From assembly GCA_006226895.1 (NCBI GenBank), contig SBFN01000159.1, positions 1 through 7,490 of the forward strand: DNA of 7,490 bases, in the 5' to 3' direction. The position numbers and the translations under genes are program-made. The notes beneath the pieces were generated by a model. That model was not told the origin of the DNA, searched no databases, and saw only the letters and a list, made by a program, of their open reading frames with translations. This document shows, piece after piece, positions 1 to 6,729 of this stretch (positions are counted from its first letter, which is position 1; every line of letters begins with the position of its first letter). The DNA comes from Deltaproteobacteria bacterium (GTDB taxonomy: Bacteria > Desulfobacterota > Desulfuromonadia > Desulfuromonadales > BM103).

Positions 1-234
1 CTGCAAGTTTTTATCGTAACGAATCAGGCCGTTGTAGACCTTGCCGTTGATATCACTTGAGGCGGAGTCGGAAGCAAGGACCGGCAGCAGATTATTTGGT
101 TCGCCAATAGACGCCTCGATAAAGGTGTCACCATGGGTCGGCTTTGCCGCCTCGCCTTCTGCAGGGATGACCGTTTCTTGCTGTTCACAGGCAACGGTCA
201 TGAATAACAGAATACAAATCAGTAGATATCTCAC
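1..234 (-). CDS. Peptide/nickel-type ABC transporter substrate-binding lipoprotein (SBP family 5), N-terminal part only
   Basis: Reading leftward, this is the first 78 codons of a periplasmic solute-binding protein; the rest lies beyond position 1. The N-terminus is a short hydrophobic signal peptide ending at Cys16 (context T-V-A-C), so it is probably a lipoprotein. The mature part carries the family-5 (OppA/DppA-like) opening signature: EASIGEPNNLLPVLASDSAS, then a G-K-V-Y-N-G-L-I-R-Y-D block. Known family role: capture of peptides or similar solutes for an ABC permease; the true ligand cannot be read from this fragment. I chose the GTG at 234 because AAGGGG ends 5 nt upstream. An in-frame GTG at 240 sits directly on that ribosome-binding site and is less likely. 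The gene starts 48 bp after the LolB-like gene with no convincing terminator between, so it is probably the third gene of the same operon. High confidence in family, moderate in start. Confidence 0.85.
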   Translation of the reverse strand, partial: MRYLLICILLFMTVACEQQETVIPAEGEAAKPTHGDTFIEASIGEPNNLLPVLASDSASSDINGKVYNGLIRYDKNLQ

Positions 235-282
235 GAACACCCCTTACGCGTTAGACGTACAATTTTGCTCAGAAAAATTTAT

Positions 283-1062
283 TCAATCGGGCAAATACAC
301 AACACGTGCACTTGCAGGAGGAGCGACCTTAAAGAGCTCCGGGCGAATTTGACCATTTGTTTCCACATCTGAAAACTTCAGGGTTACCGTTGCATATTTC
401 TCAGGGATCTCCAGAGTCAGCAGCTTCGGATAAGAGCTGTCCGACGCAGAAAATTCTGCATACTGAACCTTCAGGTACAGATCATTGTCTTTGAAATATG
501 ACACCTCTATTAACTCCTGCATGTCATTAAAAATCAACTCCTGCCTCTGTAAGGTACCGCTATGAATCAACAACCAGCCGCCAGCCTTGAGTGTGAAAGC
601 TTCCTTTTTCCAGGATTCAATCATCTGGGGCTGATACAAGAGAACACCAACAAGATCAGACAACTCCAAGGGCAGGTTTACGAACAGGCCCAGATTCTCA
701 GGGCTCGATGACCCTTGATAGTAAATATTTTGGGAAGGCAGCAAGGCACCCATTTTTTCGCCATCGGCAACCAGAAGAAGCAGAGGCACTCCAAAAGGGC
801 TGAGAGTCTCTGCCCGCAGTCGATTCGGGCTCTCGACCAGGAGAACCTGGTTTGCACTGATGTTGTTCAGAGGTGCTTCCAGCTTTAATTGTGCCAGGCC
901 CTGAATAGAGTTTATGCTGAGTGCCTTATCGCGCCATTTCTGCATGAGCGCATCAGCAAAGTCAGAACTGACCGGCGGGCCGAGTTCAGGGCGCAAGGGG
1001 GCGCAGGAAGCCAGAAAGATGACAAAAAGGGTTAATGCAGGCAGCAAAACACTCCGTGGCAC
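283..1062 (-). CDS. LolB/DUF4292-like outer-membrane lipoprotein
   Basis: A 259-residue lipoprotein candidate. It has a hydrophobic signal segment (residues 5-17) and a good lipobox L-A-S-C with the lipidated cysteine at residue 20. The mature part reads like the LolA/LolB beta-sandwich fold: an early helix, then I-Q-G-L-A-Q-L-K-L, then the R-A-E-T-L-S-P-F-G-V-P strand-turn typical of LolB/DUF4292 proteins, and many alternating hydrophobic strands. Known LolB proteins accept lipoproteins from LolA at the outer membrane; whether this one does so or is a distant DUF4292 relative is uncertain. The frame stays open upstream to 1149, but that extension overlaps the TPR gene and lacks signal-peptide character. 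The GTG at 1062 has ACAGG 6 nt upstream and gives a clean signal peptide. It begins 10 bp after the TPR stop codon, so the two genes are almost certainly cotranscribed. Confidence 0.75.
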   Translation of the reverse strand: MPRSVLLPALTLFVIFLASCAPLRPELGPPVSSDFADALMQKWRDKALSINSIQGLAQLKLEAPLNNISANQVLLVESPNRLRAETLSPFGVPLLLLVADGEKMGALLPSQNIYYQGSSSPENLGLFVNLPLELSDLVGVLLYQPQMIESWKKEAFTLKAGGWLLIHSGTLQRQELIFNDMQELIEVSYFKDNDLYLKVQYAEFSASDSSYPKLLTLEIPEKYATVTLKFSDVETNGQIRPELFKVAPPASARVVYLPD

Positions 1063-1072
1063 GATCAACCTG

Positions 1073-2791
1073 TCACAACGAGTCAGCAAGAGTTTCAAGT
1101 TTTTCACGAAGCTTATCGTTATCCGGCGCCAACTGCAGCGATCTCTCAAATGCTGTGCGCGCCTGTTCGAGGTTACCTAAAGACAGATGAATTTCGCCGA
1201 GATGTTCGAAAACAACAGCATCCTCTGCCAGTTGGCGGCTGGCCTCCTCAATGATCTTGAGCGCCTCTATCAAGCGGCCCATGCGGTAATAGACCCAGCC
1301 AAGGGTATCCATGATATGTGGTGCGGGTTTCAGAGCAATAGCCCGCTCAGCATAGTGCAGAGCCTCATCGAGGTCTTTATTCTTAACAGCCAGATCATAA
1401 GCGAGAAAGTTCAGAGCCTCTGCATGCTTGTCATCAAAGCTGAGGAGAGTCTTCATCTCCTGGACCGCCTCTTGATGACGTCCAGCCCGCTCCAGAATCA
1501 AAGCTTTCTGATAAAGAAGGTCGGTGTTTTCCGGGTACAATTCGAGGCCCTTGCCTACCGTCGACAACGCGAGGTCGCCCTGACCCTGGGCCATATAAAG
1601 AGAAGCAAGGTAATTGAAGACTTGCGGGCGAGGTCTTCCCGACGCCATTCTCGTCTCTAGCGTTGAGATAGCGTCTTCGACACGCTCGGTTTCAAGATAG
1701 ATGTAGCCGATGTGAGAAATTGCATCATCGTAAAATGAAGAACCACTCTCAATGCCAAGAAAAGCCTCTAACGCCAGATCCCATTTGGACTCTCGTTCAT
1801 AAGCTGTCCCCAGGTAGTAACGGGCGGCTTCAAGATCCGGCTTCAGCTCAAGCATCTCCCTGAATATGGCAACCGCATCAGACCAACGCTCCTGCTCCAG
1901 GTAGATCAGGCCAATCTTGCGACGGGCATCAAAATCATCCGGCTTGAGCTCTACAATGATGCAGAGCTCTTCGAGCGCGTCGTCATAGCGATTCATTCCC
2001 ACATAGACTCTTGAGAGATGATGCCGCAAGGTAAAATCGAGAGGTCTTTGTTGCTGGACCTCGGAGAACACATCTAACGCCTTCTGCCATTCTTTAAGCT
2101 CTTCGTAAAGAAGTCCCAGCTCGAGGTAGGCCTGGTCGACGTCGGGGCTGCGACGAATCAACTCTCGATACTCTTCTACAGCCAACTGGTTTAAATCTAT
2201 CTCTCGGTAGAGACGAGCCATAGCCAAGCGGGCAGGCATGGAATCAGGATCTTGTTCAAGGATCTCTTTCAACTCGCTAGAGGCGAGATCGACAGAGCCG
2301 GTTCGGACCAGTGCTATCGCCAGATGCATACGGACCTGGTCTTTTTCAGGATCGAGTTCAAGGACACGACGGAAGTAGGGAATCGCTTCAGCAGGCTGCC
2401 GATTACTGAAGTAAGCATTTGCCAGTGTCAGGTTGGCCCTCACGGAATCGGGATTTCGCAGGAGGATATCCTCCACCGTGCGCACCGTATTCTCGGGTTG
2501 ATTCATAGCGAGATAAAGCTCAGCGAGCTCAAAACGCAGATCTTCATCATCAGGGTCGAAATCGATCGCTTTCAGAAAATCAGCGACGGCACCTTCGAAG
2601 TCATCCTCGGCCAACAGCATCCGACCCCGGGAATAGTAAAAATAGGCATTTGACTGAGGTTCATTGAGGCGGGAGACGTAAGGAGCTTGATCCTCAGACG
2701 CCTGATTTTCACCGTGAATATCTGCAGCCGCGCATCCACAAATCAAGAACAGGACCAGGAAAGTATATTTGAGGAGGCAAGCCGGGGACAT
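1073..2791 (-). CDS. Tetratricopeptide-repeat lipoprotein (about 15 TPRs)
   Basis: A secreted helical-repeat protein of 572 residues. The N-terminus is a hydrophobic signal peptide with a lipobox-like L-I-C-G-C, putting the probable lipidated Cys at residue 20. From about residue 45 to the C-terminus I count roughly 15 successive 34-residue TPR units. They show the usual spacing of A/G at positions 8 and 20 and P at 32, for example units ending in A-I-D-F-D-P, V-L-E-L-D-P and I-V-E-L-K-P. Repeats 13-14 hold the L-N-F-L-A-Y and D-T-L-G-W-V-Y-Y-R motifs common in TPR proteins encoded beside lolB genes. TPRs mediate protein-protein contacts, so a scaffold or assembly role in the periplasm at the membrane is likely, but no partner is identifiable. 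Start: an in-frame ATG also exists at 2797, but the GGA at 2799-2801 is only 1 nt from it and 7 nt from the ATG at 2791, so the latter is preferred. Confidence 0.88.
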   Translation of the reverse strand: MSPACLLKYTFLVLFLICGCAAADIHGENQASEDQAPYVSRLNEPQSNAYFYYSRGRMLLAEDDFEGAVADFLKAIDFDPDDEDLRFELAELYLAMNQPENTVRTVEDILLRNPDSVRANLTLANAYFSNRQPAEAIPYFRRVLELDPEKDQVRMHLAIALVRTGSVDLASSELKEILEQDPDSMPARLAMARLYREIDLNQLAVEEYRELIRRSPDVDQAYLELGLLYEELKEWQKALDVFSEVQQQRPLDFTLRHHLSRVYVGMNRYDDALEELCIIVELKPDDFDARRKIGLIYLEQERWSDAVAIFREMLELKPDLEAARYYLGTAYERESKWDLALEAFLGIESGSSFYDDAISHIGYIYLETERVEDAISTLETRMASGRPRPQVFNYLASLYMAQGQGDLALSTVGKGLELYPENTDLLYQKALILERAGRHQEAVQEMKTLLSFDDKHAEALNFLAYDLAVKNKDLDEALHYAERAIALKPAPHIMDTLGWVYYRMGRLIEALKIIEEASRQLAEDAVVFEHLGEIHLSLGNLEQARTAFERSLQLAPDNDKLREKLETLADSL

Positions 2792-2824
2792 ATGCATTTC
2801 CGTTAGGGGTAATAAGCTGAGACA

Positions 2825-2853
2825 AAAGTAGCACAGTGACAGGACATGGTCAA
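2825..2853 (-). promoter_or_regulatory. Candidate sigma-70 promoter for the TPR-lipoprotein operon
   Basis: On the minus strand, TTGACC (5 of 6 to the -35 consensus; 2848-2853) is followed by a 17-nt spacer and TACTTT (2825-2830). The -10 is poor (3 of 6) but is preceded by TGC, an extended -10 arrangement. The predicted transcript would begin near 2818, leaving a leader of about 27 nt before the start at 2791. Found by eye only. Confidence 0.42.
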
Positions 2854-2897
2854 TCTATGGGCGGCCTTGCGAAGAACGCTTTACATGCTTATATCTT

Positions 2898-2926
2898 CTG
2901 ATAATCTTTAAGAAAATTAGTATAAT
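2898..2926 (+). promoter_or_regulatory. Candidate sigma-70 promoter for the symporter/partner-switch operon
   Basis: CTGATA (4 of 6 to the -35 consensus; 2898-2903), a 17-nt spacer and a perfect TATAAT (2921-2926) lie in an AT-rich patch on the plus strand. Transcription would begin near 2933, giving an untranslated leader of roughly 195 nt before the small membrane-protein gene. It is the best plus-strand promoter match I see in the region. Confidence 0.5.
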
Positions 2927-2976
2927 AGGAGCCTGGAGTTTTCTTCTAACAAGGGTTAGAATTATACAATTGATAA

Positions 2977-2997
2977 AATCGAAACGATTCTGAATCG
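2977..2997 (+). repeat. Three-part inverted repeat AATCG-AAA-CGATT-CTG-AATCG
   Basis: The middle element CGATT can pair perfectly with the AATCG on either side, each with a 3-nt loop. This gives two mutually exclusive 5-bp hairpins in the putative leader. The stems are short, so it may be chance or a small operator. Confidence 0.35.
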
Positions 2998-3029
2998 GCA
3001 GACTGAAGAGATGCCGGCTTCATCTTTAA

Positions 3030-3081
3030 GTAACAGTTATTAGATATGATCGCTATCGAATTCATCGTTAACAACTGTAAC
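3030..3081 (+). repeat. Imperfect 9-bp inverted repeat in the leader
   Basis: GTAACAGTT (3030-3038) pairs with AACTGTAAC (3073-3081) at 8 of 9 positions. It encloses 34 nt that contain a smaller GATA/TATC pairing. It ends about 47 nt before the first plus-strand start codon. It could be a leader stem or spaced binding half-sites; the function is unknown. Confidence 0.35.
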
Positions 3082-3128
3082 CCAAAGGCAACTTCTTACG
3101 GGCCGGCGACAAACCGGGAGCAGACATC

Positions 3129-3395
3129 ATGAAAATGGAGAACAAACTGCCATTGACAGATGCCTGGGTCATCTGGTTCCTCCTTGGCGTTGTCATGATC
3201 AACTACCCCTTCCTGCACATATTCAACAAGAACGTGCTGGTGTTCGGGATTCCCGTGACCATCCTCTATTTTTTCATCGGCTGGCCTGTTTCAATTTTTG
3301 TCATCTACCTTTTTTCCATTTATCTCGGTCGCGACTCCGATCAGGATAGAGCCCAAAATGACCCGCAGGAAGGCCCTGACGAGGAGACTCCATGA
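3129..3395 (+). CDS. Small two-helix membrane protein, DUF3311-like symporter companion
   Basis: An 88-residue protein with two transmembrane segments (about residues 12-31 and 37-64) and a short, very acidic, hydrophilic C-terminal tail rich in D, E, Q and P. Between the helices lies Y-P-F-L-H-I-F-N followed by V-F-G-I-P. This resembles the P-F...N...F-G-I-P pattern of DUF3311, a family often encoded immediately before sodium/solute symporters. By analogy it is a small accessory subunit or stabiliser of the transporter; this is inference. GGGAG lies 8 nt before the ATG. Its stop codon overlaps the next gene's start as ATGA, and the next gene's ribosome-binding site (GAGGAG, 3381-3386) lies inside this reading frame. 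This indicates translational coupling and probably balanced synthesis with the symporter. A second in-frame ATG (3135) is possible. Confidence 0.8.
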   Translation: MKMENKLPLTDAWVIWFLLGVVMINYPFLHIFNKNVLVFGIPVTILYFFIGWPVSIFVIYLFSIYLGRDSDQDRAQNDPQEGPDEETP

Positions 3396-6300
3396 TTCCG
3401 GTCTCCCTGGTGGTTCTGACCTCCCTGCTCTATTTTGGAGTCCTCTTTGGTGTCGCCTTTTACGCCGACCGCCAACGCAAACTCGGCCGAAGTATCATAG
3501 ACAACCCGGCAGTTTACTCTCTCTCTCTGGCTGTCTATTGCACATCCTGGACATTCTATGGCAGCGTCGGCCGGGCGGCGACGTCCGGTATCGATTTCCT
3601 TACCATCTACCTGGGCCCGACCCTGATTGCCTTTTCCTGGTGGTTCCTGCTTCGCAAGATAGTCCGGGTCAGCAAAGAGCAGAACGTCGCTAGTATCGCG
3701 GACTTTATCTCCAGCCGTTACGGCAAGTCTGCTGCCCTGGGCGCAATCGTCACGATCTTCGCCGTACTCGGCATCATGCCCTACATCGCCCTGCAGCTCA
3801 AAGCAGTCGCCCATACATTTGACCTTCTCGTCTACCCTTTTGCCACGACCGGCACCACCCATGTTCTGCCCAAATTTGACCTGCACTTTGACTCCGCGTT
3901 AGTCGTCGCCATGATCCTCGGACTATTCGGGGTGCTGTTCGGTGCGCGACATCTCGACGCCTCTGAGCGACATGAGGGACTGGTTGCCGCCATTGCGTTG
4001 GAATCAGTGGTTAAAATAGTTGCGTTTGTGGCTGCGGGTATCTTTGTCACCTACGGCTTGTTTGATGGCTTTGGGAATATTTTTTCAGAATTTCTGACCC
4101 GCTTCCCTGAACGAGAACATCTGCTGCGCCTTGGAAGCACCGAGAATTCATATGCCCACTGGATGTCCATGACGATCATTTCAATGATGGCCGTTATGTT
4201 CCTGCCCAGGCAGTTTCATATCATGGTCATTGAGAATTGTCGCGAGGAGCATATCCGCAGCGCAATGTGGCGCTTCCCTGCATACATGCTGCTCATCAAC
4301 CTGTTTGTCATCCCGATTGCCCTGGGTGGGCTTTTACTGAATCATGGCAGCACCTTCAATGCCGATTTCTTCGTCATCACCCTGCCCTTGCAGCATGGTC
4401 AACCCTGGCTGGCAATGTTGGTTTTCATCGGTGGATTCTCTGCTTCGGCCGGCATGGTGATGGTCTCATCTGTGGCTCTCTCAACGATGATCCTCAACCA
4501 TATCCTTATCCCAGTCATCCTCAAAGTTCACACCAAGGAACATAACCTTTCGAGACTCCTCATCAACCTGAAGCGCCTCGGCATCATCGCCGTCATTTTT
4601 CTCGGCTATCTATATTACCGGCTACTCGGTGAATCAGCAGCGCTGGTTAATATAGGCCTGATCTCCTTTGTCGCTGCGACCCAGTTTGCCCCCGCCATCA
4701 TCGGTGGTCTCTACTGGCGGCAGGCAACACGGCTCGGCGCGACCATCGGCCTTATCCTTGGATTTATCGTCTGGTTCTACACCTTGCTGATTCCCACTTT
4801 TGTCGATTCCGGATGGATGAGTACCTTAATCGTTGAGCAGGGCCTATGGGGCTTAACCATCCTCAAACCGACTGAACTGTTCGGTTTAAGCGGCTTTGGC
4901 TTATGGACACATTCCCTATTCTGGACGATGTTCGTTAACCTCGGCAGTTACCTTGCGGTCTCACTGTTCACCAAACCTTGTGCTGCAGAGTTGGAACAAA
5001 TTCGTAACTTCGTCGACGTTTATAATCCAGTACCCATCACGACGGAGAGGACGCGAATCACCAGAGCTCCGACTGTTATCGAGTTCGTCGACCTGATGGC
5101 TAAGTTTATCGGCGAAAAACAAGCCCATGCTTCAATCAGCACCTACCTTGGTGACAGTGAAATTAACGAAAAAGGGAGCCTTTCAGAGGATGAACTCCCC
5201 AAGCTCAAACGCTTCACAGAGTTGACTCTGGCGGGCTCTGTCGGGGCCGCACCGGCGCGCATTATCATTGATAAATACCTCTCGGCGCGGGGTAGTCATA
5301 TGGAAGATGTGTTTGACCTGTTCGGCTCGGTCAACATCAGCAGGACTGCCAGTCGCGAGCAACTGGGAGTGCTTTACGAAGCGGCCCACACTGTTGCCAG
5401 CGGCAATGATTTGCAGTCGATACTCGACGAAATTCTCAAAATTTTTACAGATCAGTTTAAATTCGACCTCTGCGTCATTCGTATCCTCGATGAAGAGCGT
5501 CAGACTCTGACGGTCCGCAGTCAACGCGGTATGACCTCAGAACATTTCGGTGAATCAGAACGTGACCTGACTGCAGACACATTTATCGGCGAGACCTACC
5601 TGACCAACAAAACCAGTGTTGTCAATGACTCCGACTTCATCAGCAAGCCCAAAACTGCAGTGATAATACATCGCGAAAAGATTCTCTCATTTGCTCATGC
5701 TCCGATTGCCGTGGAAGGTCAACCGATAGGTGTCATATCAGCGTTCTCACGTACGGCGAAAGGAATCTTTACCAGCGAGTTTGTAGAACTCTTTACCAGT
5801 CTTGCCAGTCAGGTCGGAGTCGCCTGGCGCAACGCCCAGCAAACCGACCGCTTGATCACGGCGCGCGAACAACAAAGAGAACTGGCTATTGCCAAGGATA
5901 TTCAACTGGGCCTCTTGCCGACCAAGATTCCCGATTTTCCCGGTGTTCGCCTGGGCGGACTTTGTATCCCGGCCAAAGAGGTCGGCGGCGATTATTATGA
6001 TTACCTGATCCACGAGGATGGGCGTTTGGACCTGGTGATCGCAGATGTCTCAGGTCACAATGTTGGCGCTGCGCTTATCATGGCAGAAACACGAACACTG
6101 ATCAGGTCGCGCAGCGATAGATTCACAAAACCTCATGAACTGTTGAGTGAGCTTAACCAGTTCTTCTATGATGACCTGACCAGGGCGGAGCTTTTCATCA
6201 CACTCTTTTACCTTCAATACCAGGCAGTATCCCGTGAAATTTCATTTGCTAGCGCCGGTCATTCTCCAACCCTGCTGTGGCAAGCCAGAAATCAGCAATG

Positions 6301-6604
6301 TCTCAGACTTGATCCGGAGGGATTGATTATCGGCGTCAAAGAAGATTTCACTTATGAGCAGGAGTCATTGACACTGGAAGATGGAGATGTCCTGTTGCTC
6401 TATACCGATGGCGTGATCGAGGCGGAGAACGATAACCATGAGCTTTTTGGTGAAAAGCGCCTGGTAGAGTTACTGAGTGCAAAGCATCAACTGCCGCCAC
6501 AGGAGCTGATCGATTACATTGTCGAGCAAGTTCGTATCTTCTCTGGCCGTCACAACTTCCAGGACGATGTATCGCTGGTTGTCATGCAGGCAACCCTGCA
6601 CTAA
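3392..6604 (+). CDS. Sodium/solute symporter - STAC - GAF - SpoIIE/RsbU-type PP2C phosphatase fusion
   Basis: A 1070-residue membrane transporter fused to a serine/threonine phosphatase. Residues 1-530 form an SSS/SLC5 symporter of about 13 helices. The Y-C-T-S-W-T-F-Y-G-S-V-G block (near 49-60), the Y-L-G-P motif (near 73) and S-A-S-A-G-M-V-M-V-S-S (near 351) match the CbrA/CrbS-type branch; the last lies where SSS proteins place sodium-binding serines. Residues about 550-650 look like the STAC linker, with a G-A-A-P-A-R block near its end. Residues about 655-815 are a GAF domain. A signalling helix with A-K-D-I-Q-L-G-L-L-P leads into PP2C (about 830-1070). The expected metal-site acidic residues are all present: G-G-D-Y-Y-D (D867, D870), A-D-V-S-G-H (D885), Y-T-D-G (D1006) and D-D-V-S (D1058, D1059). 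The phosphatase should act in the cytoplasm on the phosphorylated STAS protein encoded next. Ligand unknown. GAGGAG lies 5 nt before the ATG. Confidence 0.93.
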   Translation: MIPVSLVVLTSLLYFGVLFGVAFYADRQRKLGRSIIDNPAVYSLSLAVYCTSWTFYGSVGRAATSGIDFLTIYLGPTLIAFSWWFLLRKIVRVSKEQNVASIADFISSRYGKSAALGAIVTIFAVLGIMPYIALQLKAVAHTFDLLVYPFATTGTTHVLPKFDLHFDSALVVAMILGLFGVLFGARHLDASERHEGLVAAIALESVVKIVAFVAAGIFVTYGLFDGFGNIFSEFLTRFPEREHLLRLGSTENSYAHWMSMTIISMMAVMFLPRQFHIMVIENCREEHIRSAMWRFPAYMLLINLFVIPIALGGLLLNHGSTFNADFFVITLPLQHGQPWLAMLVFIGGFSASAGMVMVSSVALSTMILNHILIPVILKVHTKEHNLSRLLINLKRLGIIAVIFLGYLYYRLLGESAALVNIGLISFVAATQFAPAIIGGLYWRQATRLGATIGLILGFIVWFYTLLIPTFVDSGWMSTLIVEQGLWGLTILKPTELFGLSGFGLWTHSLFWTMFVNLGSYLAVSLFTKPCAAELEQIRNFVDVYNPVPITTERTRITRAPTVIEFVDLMAKFIGEKQAHASISTYLGDSEINEKGSLSEDELPKLKRFTELTLAGSVGAAPARIIIDKYLSARGSHMEDVFDLFGSVNISRTASREQLGVLYEAAHTVASGNDLQSILDEILKIFTDQFKFDLCVIRILDEERQTLTVRSQRGMTSEHFGESERDLTADTFIGETYLTNKTSVVNDSDFISKPKTAVIIHREKILSFAHAPIAVEGQPIGVISAFSRTAKGIFTSEFVELFTSLASQVGVAWRNAQQTDRLITAREQQRELAIAKDIQLGLLPTKIPDFPGVRLGGLCIPAKEVGGDYYDYLIHEDGRLDLVIADVSGHNVGAALIMAETRTLIRSRSDRFTKPHELLSELNQFFYDDLTRAELFITLFYLQYQAVSREISFASAGHSPTLLWQARNQQCLRLDPEGLIIGVKEDFTYEQESLTLEDGDVLLLYTDGVIEAENDNHELFGEKRLVELLSAKHQLPPQELIDYIVEQVRIFSGRHNFQDDVSLVVMQATLH

Positions 6605-6658
6605 TCCGCGAGAACGAGGAACTGGCATTCAAGAGAATTTCCTTCAAAGATCGAGTGA

Positions 6659-6667
6659 TGTGATAAT
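6659..6667 (+). promoter_or_regulatory. Possible extended -10 promoter before the STAS gene
   Basis: TGT-GATAAT forms an extended -10 element (5 of 6 to TATAAT) in the 125-bp gap after the fusion gene. No good -35 sits at the right distance; TTCCTT at 6639-6644 is poor. It might give separate expression of the STAS and kinase genes. No terminator hairpin with a T-tract is visible in this gap, so readthrough from the fusion gene is also likely. Confidence 0.3.
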
Positions 6668-6670
6668 ATG

Positions 6671-6709
6671 TATCGGCATGGACTGCTTGTACTTTCGAGC
6701 ATTCCGATA
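6671..6709 (+). repeat. 10-bp inverted repeat between the fusion gene and the STAS gene
   Basis: TATCGGCATG (6671-6680) and CATTCCGATA (6700-6709) are complementary at 9 of 10 positions, with a 19-nt loop. It lies just after the possible -10 element and 8 nt before the AAGGAG ribosome-binding site (6718-6723). It could be an operator over the start point or an RNA hairpin that tunes STAS translation or processes the operon transcript. Confidence 0.45.
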
Positions 6710-6729
6710 TTTCGACCAAGGAGTATGAA

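Larger units (their letters stand above)
2792..3128. other. Divergent intergenic region with leader
   Basis: About 335 bp without a credible gene, between two divergent operons. It holds a candidate minus-strand promoter near the left gene, a candidate plus-strand promoter in the AT-rich middle, and about 200 nt of putative leader for the right-hand operon with small inverted repeats. Immediately upstream of the 3129 start, CCGG at 3103-3106 can pair with CCGG at 3114-3117. This overlaps the start of the GGGAG ribosome-binding site (3116-3120, 8 nt from the ATG). I could not match the leader to a riboswitch class I know. Confidence 0.6.

Noticed and set aside
261..279. AATTTT/AAAATT pairing between the LolB-like and substrate-binding protein genes, considered as a terminator
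   Set aside because: Purely A-T stem with no GC core; too weak to call, and the 48-bp spacing fits cotranscription.
1063..1149. N-terminal extension of the LolB-like reading frame to an ATG at 1149
   Set aside because: It overlaps the TPR gene by over 70 bp, has no signal-peptide character, and the GTG at 1062 has both a ribosome-binding site and a clean lipoprotein signal.
1187..1660. 157-codon plus-strand open frame antisense to the TPR gene
   Set aside because: It is a shadow of the repeat-encoding strand; no recognisable family and no ribosome-binding site seen.
2855..2875. Sigma-54 promoter around GGGCGGCCTTGC
   Set aside because: The GG and GC elements do not have the required 10-nt separation.
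2860..3128. Cyclic-di-GMP (GEMM) or other known riboswitch in the leader
   Set aside because: Fragments such as GGCAAC and GCCGGC are suggestive, but the conserved core and tetraloop-receptor arrangement are not present in the right order.
3517..3528. (CT)6 tract inside the symporter coding region, considered as a phase-variation repeat
   Set aside because: Only 12 bp, encodes a normal part of helix 2, and the frame is intact; too short for a convincing slippage switch.
3341..3886. 181-codon minus-strand open frame opposite the symporter start
   Set aside because: Low-complexity charged sequence complementary to membrane-helix codons; it lies over a well-supported gene with clear motifs.
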